A stretch of 5,313 nt of DNA from Gammaproteobacteria bacterium. GTDB lineage: Bacteria > Pseudomonadota > Gammaproteobacteria > Steroidobacterales > Steroidobacteraceae. The stretch covers positions 1 to 5,313 of the forward strand of contig JASHVF010000008.1 in NCBI GenBank assembly GCA_030039615.1, given 5' to 3'. A program made the translations under genes and the position numbers. The notes beneath the pieces are model-generated. The model was not told where the DNA came from and ran no database searches. It saw only the letters and a program-made list of their open reading frames with translations. Shown here one piece after another: positions 1-5,313 of this stretch. Within the stretch, counting starts at the first letter, position 1; each line of letters starts with the position of its first letter.

Positions 1-139
1 CGTCGGCATGGACGTCGTGGCGCGCAGCGTCTACGCCCTCGGCGGCAAGATCGGTGTCAGCACGCATCCGGGCAAGTACACGCGCTTCAAGATCTCGCTG
101 CCGGCCGGCCAGGCCGCGGGCAACAGCGCGGTTGCCTGA
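1..139 (+). CDS. CheA-like histidine kinase, C-terminal fragment (no P5 domain)
   Basis: Only the last 45 codons (from base 2) and the TGA stop at 137-139 are inside the window. They read as the end of a CheA-type HATPase_c domain: VGMDVVARSVYALGG matches the CheA G2 box and following helix (GVGMDVV...LGG), and HPGKYTRFKISLP matches the last strands. In CheA kinases this domain binds ATP and phosphorylates a His in an N-terminal Hpt domain, which then feeds a CheY-type receiver. Two things are odd. The usual PGxGT-F motif reads PGKYT-F, with Tyr for Gly. The protein also ends 11 residues after the LP that closes the ATPase fold, so the CheW-like P5 domain is absent. The receiver gene starts 10 bp downstream, implying co-transcription and a kinase-receiver pair. 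Family assignment is firm from the VGMDVV block. The N-terminal architecture and true signal input are off the left edge and unknown. Confidence 0.85.
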   Translation, partial: VGMDVVARSVYALGGKIGVSTHPGKYTRFKISLPAGQAAGNSAVA

Positions 140-143
140 AGGA
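138..143 (+). promoter_or_regulatory. Ribosome binding site of the receiver gene
   Basis: GAAGGA lies 6 nt before the ATG at 150 and overlaps the kinase stop codon. It decides the start: the in-frame ATGs at 168 and 177 have no comparable purine-rich sequence, and the in-frame ATG at 54 lies inside the kinase reading frame. The overlap with the upstream stop suggests translational coupling to the kinase gene. Confidence 0.6.
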
Positions 144-149
144 CGCCCG

Positions 150-524
150 ATGAACGTAAGACGGCCCATGAAGCTCATGATCGTCGATGATTCGAACATC
201 ATGCGCCGTCGCATCGAGCGCTCGCAGCAGTTCGAGGAGCTGCAGCTGGTCGGCACCGCCGGCAACGGCGTCGAGGCCATCGAGCTGTTCAAGCGTACCG
301 ACCCCGACGTCGTGACCATGGATCTCACCATGCCGCGCATGGACGGCATCGAGTGCATCGGGCAGCTGGTGGCACTCAAGCCCGAAGTGCGCATCCTGGT
401 GATCTCGGCGCTCGCCGACAAGGCGACCGCCGTCGAGGCGATGGAGAAAGGCGCGAATGGCTTTCTCAACAAGCCGTTCACCGACCGGCAGCTGAACGAA
501 GCATTTGCGGAGCTGATGCGCTGA
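150..524 (+). CDS. Stand-alone CheY-like response regulator (receiver domain only)
   Basis: A 124-residue protein that is a single receiver domain with no output domain. All key residues are present: acidic pair D13/D14 in MIVDDSN, phospho-acceptor D58 in VTMDLTMPRMDG, switch Ser86 in VISALADK, aromatic F105, and K108 in the NKPF motif. It should accept phosphate from the kinase encoded just upstream and act by binding a partner protein in the cytoplasm, as CheY does on the flagellar switch; the actual target is not visible. The start at 150 is chosen for its GAAGGA site. It adds six residues before MKLMIVDD, so 168 remains a possible alternative. The stop TGA shares its A with the ATG of the CheX-like gene (TGATG), a strong sign of translational coupling. 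Receiver identity is certain; whether it controls motility, adhesion or something else is not. Confidence 0.93.
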   Translation: MNVRRPMKLMIVDDSNIMRRRIERSQQFEELQLVGTAGNGVEAIELFKRTDPDVVTMDLTMPRMDGIECIGQLVALKPEVRILVISALADKATAVEAMEKGANGFLNKPFTDRQLNEAFAELMR

Positions 525-970
525 TGTTGCACGAACAGGAGCTCAAGACCTTCGTCGATGGCACGACGAATTTCTTCGAGGTGGCGGCCCAGCAGCCGGC
601 CTCCATCGGCTCCCCTTATCTGCTCGAAGGCACGCCGGCGGTGCACGAATATACCGGGGTCATCAACATCTCCGGCAAGCGCGAGGGCGTCGTGTTCTTC
701 ACCGCGCCCAAGGCCATGCTGACGGTACTGCTGATGAAGATGCAGGAGAACGACTTCAGCCACGAGACCATGCGCGATCTCGTCGGCGAGGTCGCCAACA
801 CCATCTCCGGCAACGCGCGCCGCGACTTCGGGCGCGAGTTCGTGATCTCGGTGCCCTCGGTGCTCTCGGGCGAGAAGCCGGAGCTGCCGCACAAGCCGGG
901 GCTGCGCTCGTTCATCATCCCGATCAACTGGCGCAGCCACTCGGCCAAGCTGGTCGTCTCCCTCACCTGA
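524..970 (+). CDS. cheX: CheX-like phosphatase of CheY-type receivers
   Basis: A 148-residue soluble protein, typical CheX length, with no signal peptide or membrane segment. The diagnostic part is residues 85-103, containing GEVANTISGNAR, which carries the ExxN motif (E89, N92) on a long helix. In the CheC/CheX/FliY family these two residues enter the receiver active site and position water to hydrolyse the aspartyl phosphate. An earlier beta region, residues 43-60 (including YTGVINISGKREGVVFF), and a final strand segment near the C-terminus (SAKLVVSLT) fit the CheX fold. A single ExxN motif points to CheX rather than CheC, which usually has two. The likely substrate is the phosphorylated receiver encoded immediately upstream, whose stop overlaps this start by one base. 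A GGAG at 509-512 is 11 nt upstream, slightly far, so coupling probably carries initiation. Family is confident; the partner is inferred from position. Confidence 0.85.
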   Translation: MLHEQELKTFVDGTTNFFEVAAQQPASIGSPYLLEGTPAVHEYTGVINISGKREGVVFFTAPKAMLTVLLMKMQENDFSHETMRDLVGEVANTISGNARRDFGREFVISVPSVLSGEKPELPHKPGLRSFIIPINWRSHSAKLVVSLT

Positions 971-977
971 GCGGGAT

Positions 978-992
978 GGCTGCCCGGCAGCC
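978..992. terminator. Short inverted repeat between converging genes, possible weak bidirectional terminator
   Basis: GGCTGCC-C-GGCAGCC is a perfect 7-bp inverted repeat around one base. It would fold as a six-pair GC-rich stem with a three-base loop on either strand. It sits in the 49-bp gap between the CheX-like stop (970) and the kdpE stop (1020), where both transcripts should end. No T-run follows on either strand, so it is not a canonical intrinsic terminator. It could instead be a processing or stabilising hairpin, or chance in GC-rich DNA. No other clear structure is seen in the gap. Confidence 0.3.
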
Positions 993-1019
993 TGACCGGC
1001 GTGGCGGGTCCGGGTTCTC

Positions 1020-1721
1020 TCAGTCCGTGTCGTCGTCGGCGCGCAGCCGGTAGCCGACCCCGGTCTCCGTGATCAGGTAGCGCGGCTGGCGCGCGTCGGG
1101 CTCGAGCTTGGCGCGCAGGTTCTTGATGCATACCCGCAGGCTGCGCGAATCGTCCTCGCGCCCCGGGCCCCATACCTCGCGGATCAGCTGACGCTGCATG
1201 ACGATCGAGCCGAGCTGCTGCGCCAGGCAGCCGAGCACGCGGTACTCGAGCGGCGTCAGGTGGATCTCGCCGGCGGCGCCGTGCGCCTCGCGCCGCGCGA
1301 GGTCGACCTCGACCGGCCCGAACCTGAGCGCCGCAGAGGGCGCGGCATGCGTCACGCGTCGCAGCGCCGCGCGCAGCCGCGCCAGCAGCTCCGGGGCGCT
1401 GAAGGGTTTTACGATGTAGTCATCGGCGCCGGCATCGAGCGCCGCCACCTTCTGTTCCTCCATGGTACGCGCCGACAGCACTACGATCGGCACCGTCGAC
1501 CAGGCGCGCACGCGGCGGATCACCTTGAGCCCGTCGCCGTCGGGGAGACCGAGGTCGACCAGCAGCAGGTCCGGCTTGTGGCTGCGCGCCTCGATCTCGG
1601 CGCGCAGCGCCGTGCCGGCTTCGATGCAGCGATAGCCCTCCGCGGTAAGCAGCACGCGCAGCACCGCGCGGATGCCCGGCTCGTCCTCGATCACCAGCAC
1701 CTGGTGCATCGCCTCGGTCAT
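1020..1721 (-). CDS. kdpE: KdpE, OmpR-family response regulator of the kdp operon
   Basis: A 233-residue transcription factor that, when phosphorylated by KdpD, activates kdp transcription under K+ limitation. Residues 6-118 are the receiver: acidic residues E12/D13, phospho-acceptor D56 in LVDLGLPDGDG, switch S83, Y102 and K105 in YIVKPF. Residues about 130-228 are the OmpR/PhoB winged helix, with HLTPLEYRVL, RQLIREVWGP, the recognition-helix region SRSLRVCIKNLRAKLE, and the wing ending ITETGVGYRL. The blocks LGLPDGDG, ALDAGADDY and ITETG.GYR match E. coli KdpE closely and distinguish it from other OmpR-type regulators. Its ATG overlaps the kdpD TGA by four bases (ATGA), so it is probably translated by coupling; no strong Shine-Dalgarno is visible. 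ATG at 1709 (MHQVLVIEDE) is an alternative start that aligns better with the E. coli N-terminus. A short acidic tail (RADDDTD) extends past the wing. Confidence 0.97.
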   Translation of the reverse strand: MTEAMHQVLVIEDEPGIRAVLRVLLTAEGYRCIEAGTALRAEIEARSHKPDLLLVDLGLPDGDGLKVIRRVRAWSTVPIVVLSARTMEEQKVAALDAGADDYIVKPFSAPELLARLRAALRRVTHAAPSAALRFGPVEVDLARREAHGAAGEIHLTPLEYRVLGCLAQQLGSIVMQRQLIREVWGPGREDDSRSLRVCIKNLRAKLEPDARQPRYLITETGVGYRLRADDDTD

Positions 1722-4402
1722 TGGGGTTCGCTCGTCGGCAGCGTGAACACGAAGCGCGCGCCGCCTCCCTCGCGGCGCTGCGCCTCGATCTCGCCGCCGT
1801 GCGCGCGCACGATCGCCTGGGCGATCGCCAGCCCCAGTCCGACGCCGACCACGGCTCCCTCGTCGCTGCCGCGCTGAAACTTGTCGAACAGACGCGCCGG
1901 GTCGCCGGCCGGCAGCCCGGGACCGTCATCCTCGACCGACACCTGCACGAAGTCCCCGGCGGGCACCGCCGACACCGAAACGTGGGTGCCGGGCGGGGTG
2001 TATTTGGCAACGTTGTCGAAGAGATTGCCGAACAGCTGCACGACCAGCGTGCCGTCGACCCACACGGGCGGCAGGTCGGGCGGCAGGCGCGTCTCGATGT
2101 TGTGGGCCGCGAGGCGCTCGTGGTAGTGCGACAGCGCGCTGCCCACCAGGTCATCGAGCGTCTGCCAGTCGCGCCGCAGCGCCACCTGGCCCGACTCGAG
2201 CCGCACCAGGTCGAGGACGTTCGAGACGAGCTCCGACATCTCGTGCGCCGTGGTCTCGATGGAGCGCGCCAGCTCAGTGCGGGTGGCGTCGTCGAGCGTC
2301 GCGCCATGCTGCGCGAGCGTGCTGCCCGCCCCCGCCATCACCGCGAGCGGCGTGCGCAGGTCATGGGATATCGATGCCAGCAGCGTGTTGCGCAGCGTCT
2401 CGCGCTCGGCCGCGAGGCTCGACTGCTCCGCGACCTCGGTGAGGTGGGCGCGCTCGAGGGCGAGCGCGATCTGCCCGGCGAAGGTCTCGAGCAGGTGGCT
2501 CTGCTCGGGCAGCAGCACGCGCCGCGCGTTCTCCGTGAGCAGCGCCAGCACCCCGACGGTGCGCTGCTCGTCGCCGAGCGGCACGTACAGGCCGCGCGCC
2601 GCCGGCAGCGTGTCGGAGCCGAGCCCGGCGCGCCGGCCGTGATCGGCAACCCACTGCGCCACCGCGAGATCGGCGCCGCGGAAGGAGACCTCGAGCGGCG
2701 GCTCGGCGGGATAGTGCAGCTTGCCGGCCAGATCCGGCAGCAGCACCGTTGCCCGGCACTGAAACACCTCGGCGACGTGCCGCACCGCCACCCGGGTCAT
2801 GTTGTTGATGCCGCGCGTGACCGACAGCTCGCGGCTCATGGCATACAGCAGCGCCGTGCGCCGCTCGCGCGCGCCTGCGACGCGCGTCTGCTGGCGCACG
2901 CTCGCGGTCAGCGTCGCGATCACCAGGGCGATGGTCACCATGGCGGCGAAGGTCACCAGGTACTGCGCATCCGAGACCGCGAAGGAGAAACGCGGCGGCA
3001 CGAAGAAAAAATCGTAGGCCGCGACGCTGAGCAGCGCCGCCAGCGCCGACGGGCCGCGCCCGAGCTTCAGGCCCGCCACCGTCACGCCGAGCAGGTAGAT
3101 CATCACGAGGTTGGACAGCTCGAAGTGCGGATACGTGGCCCACGCCATCAGCGTGCACGCCGCGGTGAGCACGACTGCCCAGACATAGCGGTTCCAGCGT
3201 ATCGCCGCGGGCGCCGGCGCCGGTCCGGGACTGGCGCGCGCCGCGGACGGCGCCCGTCCGGCGGCGGCGATCAGCACGAGGTCGAAGTCGCGCGCCCGGC
3301 GCGCCAGCTCGGTGGCGGTCGAGGGACGCAGCCAGGCCCGCCAGCCGCGCCGCTTGGGCGTGCCGACGATCACGCGCGTGGCGTGGCGCGTCTGGGCGTA
3401 TTCGAGCAGCGCATCCGCGGCCGACGGGCCACCGAGGGTCACGGACTCGGCGCCGAGGGACTCGGCGAGTCGCAGCACGTCGATGCGGCGGTTGCGCTGC
3501 GCGTCCGACAGGCGCAGGAGCGAGGGCGTCTCGACGTACACCACCGTCCACTCGGCATCGAGCGCATCCGCCATGCGCTTGCCGGCGCGCACCAGCTGCT
3601 CGGCCTGCTCGTCGGGACCGACGGCGACCAGCACCCGATCGCGGGCCGCGCGCGCCTGGGTGCGGTCGACCGGCAGCTCGCGCGAGGCCGCCTCGACGCG
3701 GTCGGCCACGCGGCGCAACGCGATCTCGCGCAGCGCCATCAGGTTCTGCTTGCGGAAGAAACGCTCGACGGCCGTCCCGGCCTGGCTGCCGACGTACACC
3801 TTGCCGGAACGCAAGCGCGCGATCAGGTCATCGGGCGGCAGGTCGATGAGCTCGATGTCGTCGGCCTCGTCGAACACGTGGTCGGGGAGCGTCTCGCGCT
3901 GGCGCACGCCGGTGGTCTGGAAGACCAGATCGTTGAGGCTCTCGAGATGCTGGACGTTGACGGTGGTCCAGACGCTGATCCCCGCCGCCAGCAGCTCCTC
4001 GATGTCCTGCCAGCGCTTGGGATGGCGGGGCGCAGGCTCGCCACCCACGATGTTGGAATGCGCCAGCTCGTCGACCAGCAGGATCGCCGGATGGCGGGCG
4101 AGTGCGGCATCGAGGTCGAATTCCTGGCGGACGATGCCGTGATAGCTCACCGGCAGCGTCGGCAGGTGCGGCAGCCCTTCGAGCAGCCGCTCGGTCTCGA
4201 TGCGCCCATGCGGCTCGACATAGCCGACGACGACATCCGTGCCCGATGCACGCATGTTGCGAGCCGCTTCCAGCATCGCGTAGGTCTTGCCGACGCCGGC
4301 CGAGGCGCCGAAGAAGATCCGCAGCCGGCCGCGCTTCTCGCGCTCCTCCTCGGCCTTGACTCGCTCGAGCAGCCGGTCGGGGTCAGGCCGGGCTTCGGCC
4401 AT
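1718..4402 (-). CDS. kdpD: KdpD, membrane sensor histidine kinase for K+ limitation/osmotic stress
   Basis: An 894-residue inner-membrane kinase, the same length as E. coli KdpD, that controls KdpE by phosphorylation and dephosphorylation. Order of parts: the N-terminal KdpD domain, with Walker A GASAGVGKT (32-40) and Walker B-like ILLVDELAHSN (107-117); a USP-like domain (about 253-380); an Ala/Pro-rich linker (383-400); four membrane segments near 405-422, 428-446, 449-467 and 481-500 (DUF4118 type); an Arg-rich stretch after the last segment (503-515); a GAF-like region (about 520-650); and the kinase core. In the core, H680 in SISHDLRTPLAVMAG is the phospho-acceptor, N797 lies in the N box (LFDNVAKYTP), the G1 box is EDDGPGL (824-830) and the G2 box GVGLGLAI (853-860). 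All catalytic residues are present and the frame is intact. The start lies 6 bp after the kdpC stop with no clear Shine-Dalgarno, so re-initiation after kdpC is likely. The stop overlaps kdpE. Confidence 0.98.
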   Translation of the reverse strand: MAEARPDPDRLLERVKAEEEREKRGRLRIFFGASAGVGKTYAMLEAARNMRASGTDVVVGYVEPHGRIETERLLEGLPHLPTLPVSYHGIVRQEFDLDAALARHPAILLVDELAHSNIVGGEPAPRHPKRWQDIEELLAAGISVWTTVNVQHLESLNDLVFQTTGVRQRETLPDHVFDEADDIELIDLPPDDLIARLRSGKVYVGSQAGTAVERFFRKQNLMALREIALRRVADRVEAASRELPVDRTQARAARDRVLVAVGPDEQAEQLVRAGKRMADALDAEWTVVYVETPSLLRLSDAQRNRRIDVLRLAESLGAESVTLGGPSAADALLEYAQTRHATRVIVGTPKRRGWRAWLRPSTATELARRARDFDLVLIAAAGRAPSAARASPGPAPAPAAIRWNRYVWAVVLTAACTLMAWATYPHFELSNLVMIYLLGVTVAGLKLGRGPSALAALLSVAAYDFFFVPPRFSFAVSDAQYLVTFAAMVTIALVIATLTASVRQQTRVAGARERRTALLYAMSRELSVTRGINNMTRVAVRHVAEVFQCRATVLLPDLAGKLHYPAEPPLEVSFRGADLAVAQWVADHGRRAGLGSDTLPAARGLYVPLGDEQRTVGVLALLTENARRVLLPEQSHLLETFAGQIALALERAHLTEVAEQSSLAAERETLRNTLLASISHDLRTPLAVMAGAGSTLAQHGATLDDATRTELARSIETTAHEMSELVSNVLDLVRLESGQVALRRDWQTLDDLVGSALSHYHERLAAHNIETRLPPDLPPVWVDGTLVVQLFGNLFDNVAKYTPPGTHVSVSAVPAGDFVQVSVEDDGPGLPAGDPARLFDKFQRGSDEGAVVGVGLGLAIAQAIVRAHGGEIEAQRREGGGARFVFTLPTSEPQ

Positions 4403-4408
4403 TTCGGG

Positions 4409-4981
4409 TCATTTCAGCGCATCGAGTGCCAGATTGAGCTCCAGGACGTTGACGCGCGGCTCACCGAGAACTCCCCACAACCTACCCTCGGCATGCGCGG
4501 CAATCAATGCCTGCACCTGCGCCTCGGGCAGTCCCCGCGCGCGCGCCACGCGCGCCGCCTGGTAGCGGGCCGCCGCGACGCTCTCCTCGGGGTCGAGACC
4601 GCTCGCGGAGGCGGTGACCAGATCGACCGGGATCGAAGCCTTATTGTCCGGGTCCGCCGCGCGCAGCGCCTCGATGCGCGGCTTGATGGCATCGAGGAGC
4701 GCGGGATTCAGGGGACCGAGATTGGAGCCCGTGGAGGCGGTGCCGTTGTATGGCTGCGGGGTGGTCGCCGAAGGGCGGCTCCAGAAATACTTCGGATCCG
4801 CGAAGCTCTGCGCGATCAGCGCGGAGCCGATGGGCTTGCCGTCCTGGAAGATCAGGCTGCCGCTCGCCTGGCGCGGGAACAGCGCCTGGCCGATTGCGGT
4901 GACCGCGAAGGGATAGATGAAGCCGGTGATCACCGTCAGGATCACGAACAGAGCGATCGCCGGTCGCAGGGTCGAGGTCAT
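4409..4981 (-). CDS. kdpC: KdpC, single-span subunit of the KdpFABC potassium ATPase
   Basis: A 190-residue membrane-anchored subunit of the high-affinity K+ uptake complex, in which KdpA is the K+ channel-like subunit and KdpB the P-type ATPase. One hydrophobic segment, about residues 7-30 (PAIALFVILTVITGFIYPFA), anchors it, leaving a soluble domain outside the cytoplasm. Family signatures are all present: GSALIAQSFADPKYFWSRPS (52-71), PYNGTASTGSNLGPLNPAL (77-95), PVDLVTASASGLDPEES (118-134), AARYQAARVARARGL (137-151) and LGEPRVNVLELNLALD (172-187). The protein is full length for the family. The start at 4981 is supported by a GGAG site. It follows kdpB by 19 bp and precedes kdpD by 6 bp, consistent with one operon. 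No damage is seen. Confidence 0.98.
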   Translation of the reverse strand: MTSTLRPAIALFVILTVITGFIYPFAVTAIGQALFPRQASGSLIFQDGKPIGSALIAQSFADPKYFWSRPSATTPQPYNGTASTGSNLGPLNPALLDAIKPRIEALRAADPDNKASIPVDLVTASASGLDPEESVAAARYQAARVARARGLPEAQVQALIAAHAEGRLWGVLGEPRVNVLELNLALDALK

Positions 4982-4990
4982 GGTGCAGAT

Positions 4991-4994
4991 CTCC
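4991..4994 (-). promoter_or_regulatory. Ribosome binding site of kdpC
   Basis: On the minus strand GGAG precedes the kdpC ATG (4981) by 9 nt, inside the 19-bp gap after the kdpB stop. It is the clearest Shine-Dalgarno in the kdp half of the window. kdpD and kdpE appear to rely on coupling instead. Confidence 0.5.
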
Positions 4995-5000
4995 GGGGCA

Positions 5001-5313
5001 TCAGACCAGGTGGGAGACGGCCAGTGCCATATCGATGAGCTTGATACCCGCGAAGGGAATCAGGATCCCTCCCAGGCCGTAGACCAGCAGGTTGCGCCGC
5101 AGCAGCACGGCTGCACCGAGGGCGCGGTACTTCACGCCCTTCAGCGCGAGCGGAATCAGCGCGACGATGATCAGTGCGTTGAAAATGACCGCGGCGAGGA
5201 TGGCCGAGAAGGGACTCGCGAGACGCATGATGTTGAGCGCGTCGAGCTGCGGATAAGTGGTCGCGAACGCCGCAGGAATGATCGCAAAATACTTCGCGAC
5301 GTCGTTGGCGATG
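5001..5313 (-). CDS. kdpB: KdpB, P-type ATPase subunit of the K+ pump, C-terminal fragment
   Basis: The C-terminal 103 codons and the TGA stop (5001-5003) of the catalytic subunit that hydrolyses ATP to drive K+ uptake through KdpA. The visible part starts within the membrane helix reading IANDVAKYFAIIPAAF. This block is specific to KdpB, and its Asp and Lys (NDVAK) correspond to the E. coli D583/K586 pair known to matter for coupling ATP hydrolysis to transport. It continues with YPQLDALNIMRL, a hydrophobic helix (SAILAAVIFNALIIVALIPL), ALKGVKYRALGAAVLLRRNL, and the final helix (VYGLGGILIPFAGIKLIDMA). The nucleotide-binding, phosphorylation (DKTGT) and actuator domains are beyond the right edge, so only the integrity of the C-terminus can be judged. 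The internal Met at 5228 is not the gene start; the frame stays open to the window end. Confidence 0.97.
   Translation of the reverse strand, partial: IANDVAKYFAIIPAAFATTYPQLDALNIMRLASPFSAILAAVIFNALIIVALIPLALKGVKYRALGAAVLLRRNLLVYGLGGILIPFAGIKLIDMALAVSHLV

Noticed and set aside
54..149. Longer N-terminus for the receiver gene starting at 54
   Set aside because: The extra 32 residues are Arg/Ala-rich, overlap the kinase coding sequence in another frame, and are not receiver-like. The start at 150 has a good GAAGGA.
353..523. Upstream extension of the CheX-like frame from 353
   Set aside because: It lies within the receiver gene in another frame, has low-complexity composition, and the TGATG start at 524 gives a protein of normal CheX length.
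616..1173. Minus-strand frame of 185 codons across the CheX-like gene and kdpE end
   Set aside because: It is antisense to the CheX-like gene and out of frame within kdpE, with no recognisable domain. It is a high-GC shadow.
1420..3551. Long minus-strand frames within kdpD and kdpE (1420-2307 and 2361-3551)
   Set aside because: They are alternative frames of intact, clearly conserved kdpD/kdpE, made almost entirely of Arg, Ala, Pro and Gly. The true frame shows no frameshift.
4403..4408. Possible promoter or terminator between kdpC and kdpD
   Set aside because: The gap is only 6 bp, with no -35/-10 pair or hairpin visible around it.
4536..4557. Alternating GC tract (CGCGCGCGCCACGCGCGC type)
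   Set aside because: It encodes conserved KdpC residues (RVARARGL) using Arg/Ala codons typical of high-GC DNA. There is no reason to call it a separate Z-DNA or repeat element.
5001..5228. Small 75-residue membrane protein starting at 5228
   Set aside because: The frame continues upstream to the window edge as conserved KdpB sequence, so the Met is internal.

Overview
The window is high-GC bacterial DNA, almost fully coding. The Kdp proteins are of proteobacterial type: KdpD is 894 residues, the E. coli length, and KdpC and KdpE are close to the E. coli forms. A gamma- or betaproteobacterium is the likeliest source, but the sequence alone does not settle the taxon.

Two unrelated signalling/transport modules converge on a 49-bp gap at 971-1019. 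The left, plus-strand module (1-970) holds the last 45 residues of a CheA-like histidine kinase, a stand-alone CheY-type receiver protein, and a CheX-type phosphatase. The three are packed tightly: a 10-bp gap, then a 1-bp overlap. Together they look like a complete phosphorylation/dephosphorylation circuit: the kinase phosphorylates the receiver and the CheX-like protein dephosphorylates it. The kinase stops right after its ATP-binding domain, so it lacks the CheW-like P5 domain that ties a chemotaxis CheA to chemoreceptors. This suggests a CheA-derived pathway that may not serve classical chemotaxis.

The right, minus-strand module (1020-5313) is the distal part of a kdp operon, in the order kdpB (C-terminal 103 residues only), kdpC, kdpD, kdpE. 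KdpB and KdpC belong to the KdpFABC high-affinity K+ uptake ATPase. KdpD is the membrane sensor kinase and KdpE the response regulator that switches the operon on under K+ limitation. The genes are separated by 19 bp, 6 bp and a 4-bp overlap, which fits one polycistronic transcript with the regulators downstream of the pump. kdpA, any kdpF, and the KdpE-controlled promoter would lie beyond the right edge.

I see no tRNA, rRNA, CRISPR array, insertion sequence or other mobile element. The kdp half is orthodox. The P5-less kinase/receiver/CheX cassette is the part most worth a second look. No gene-free stretch exceeds 49 bp.
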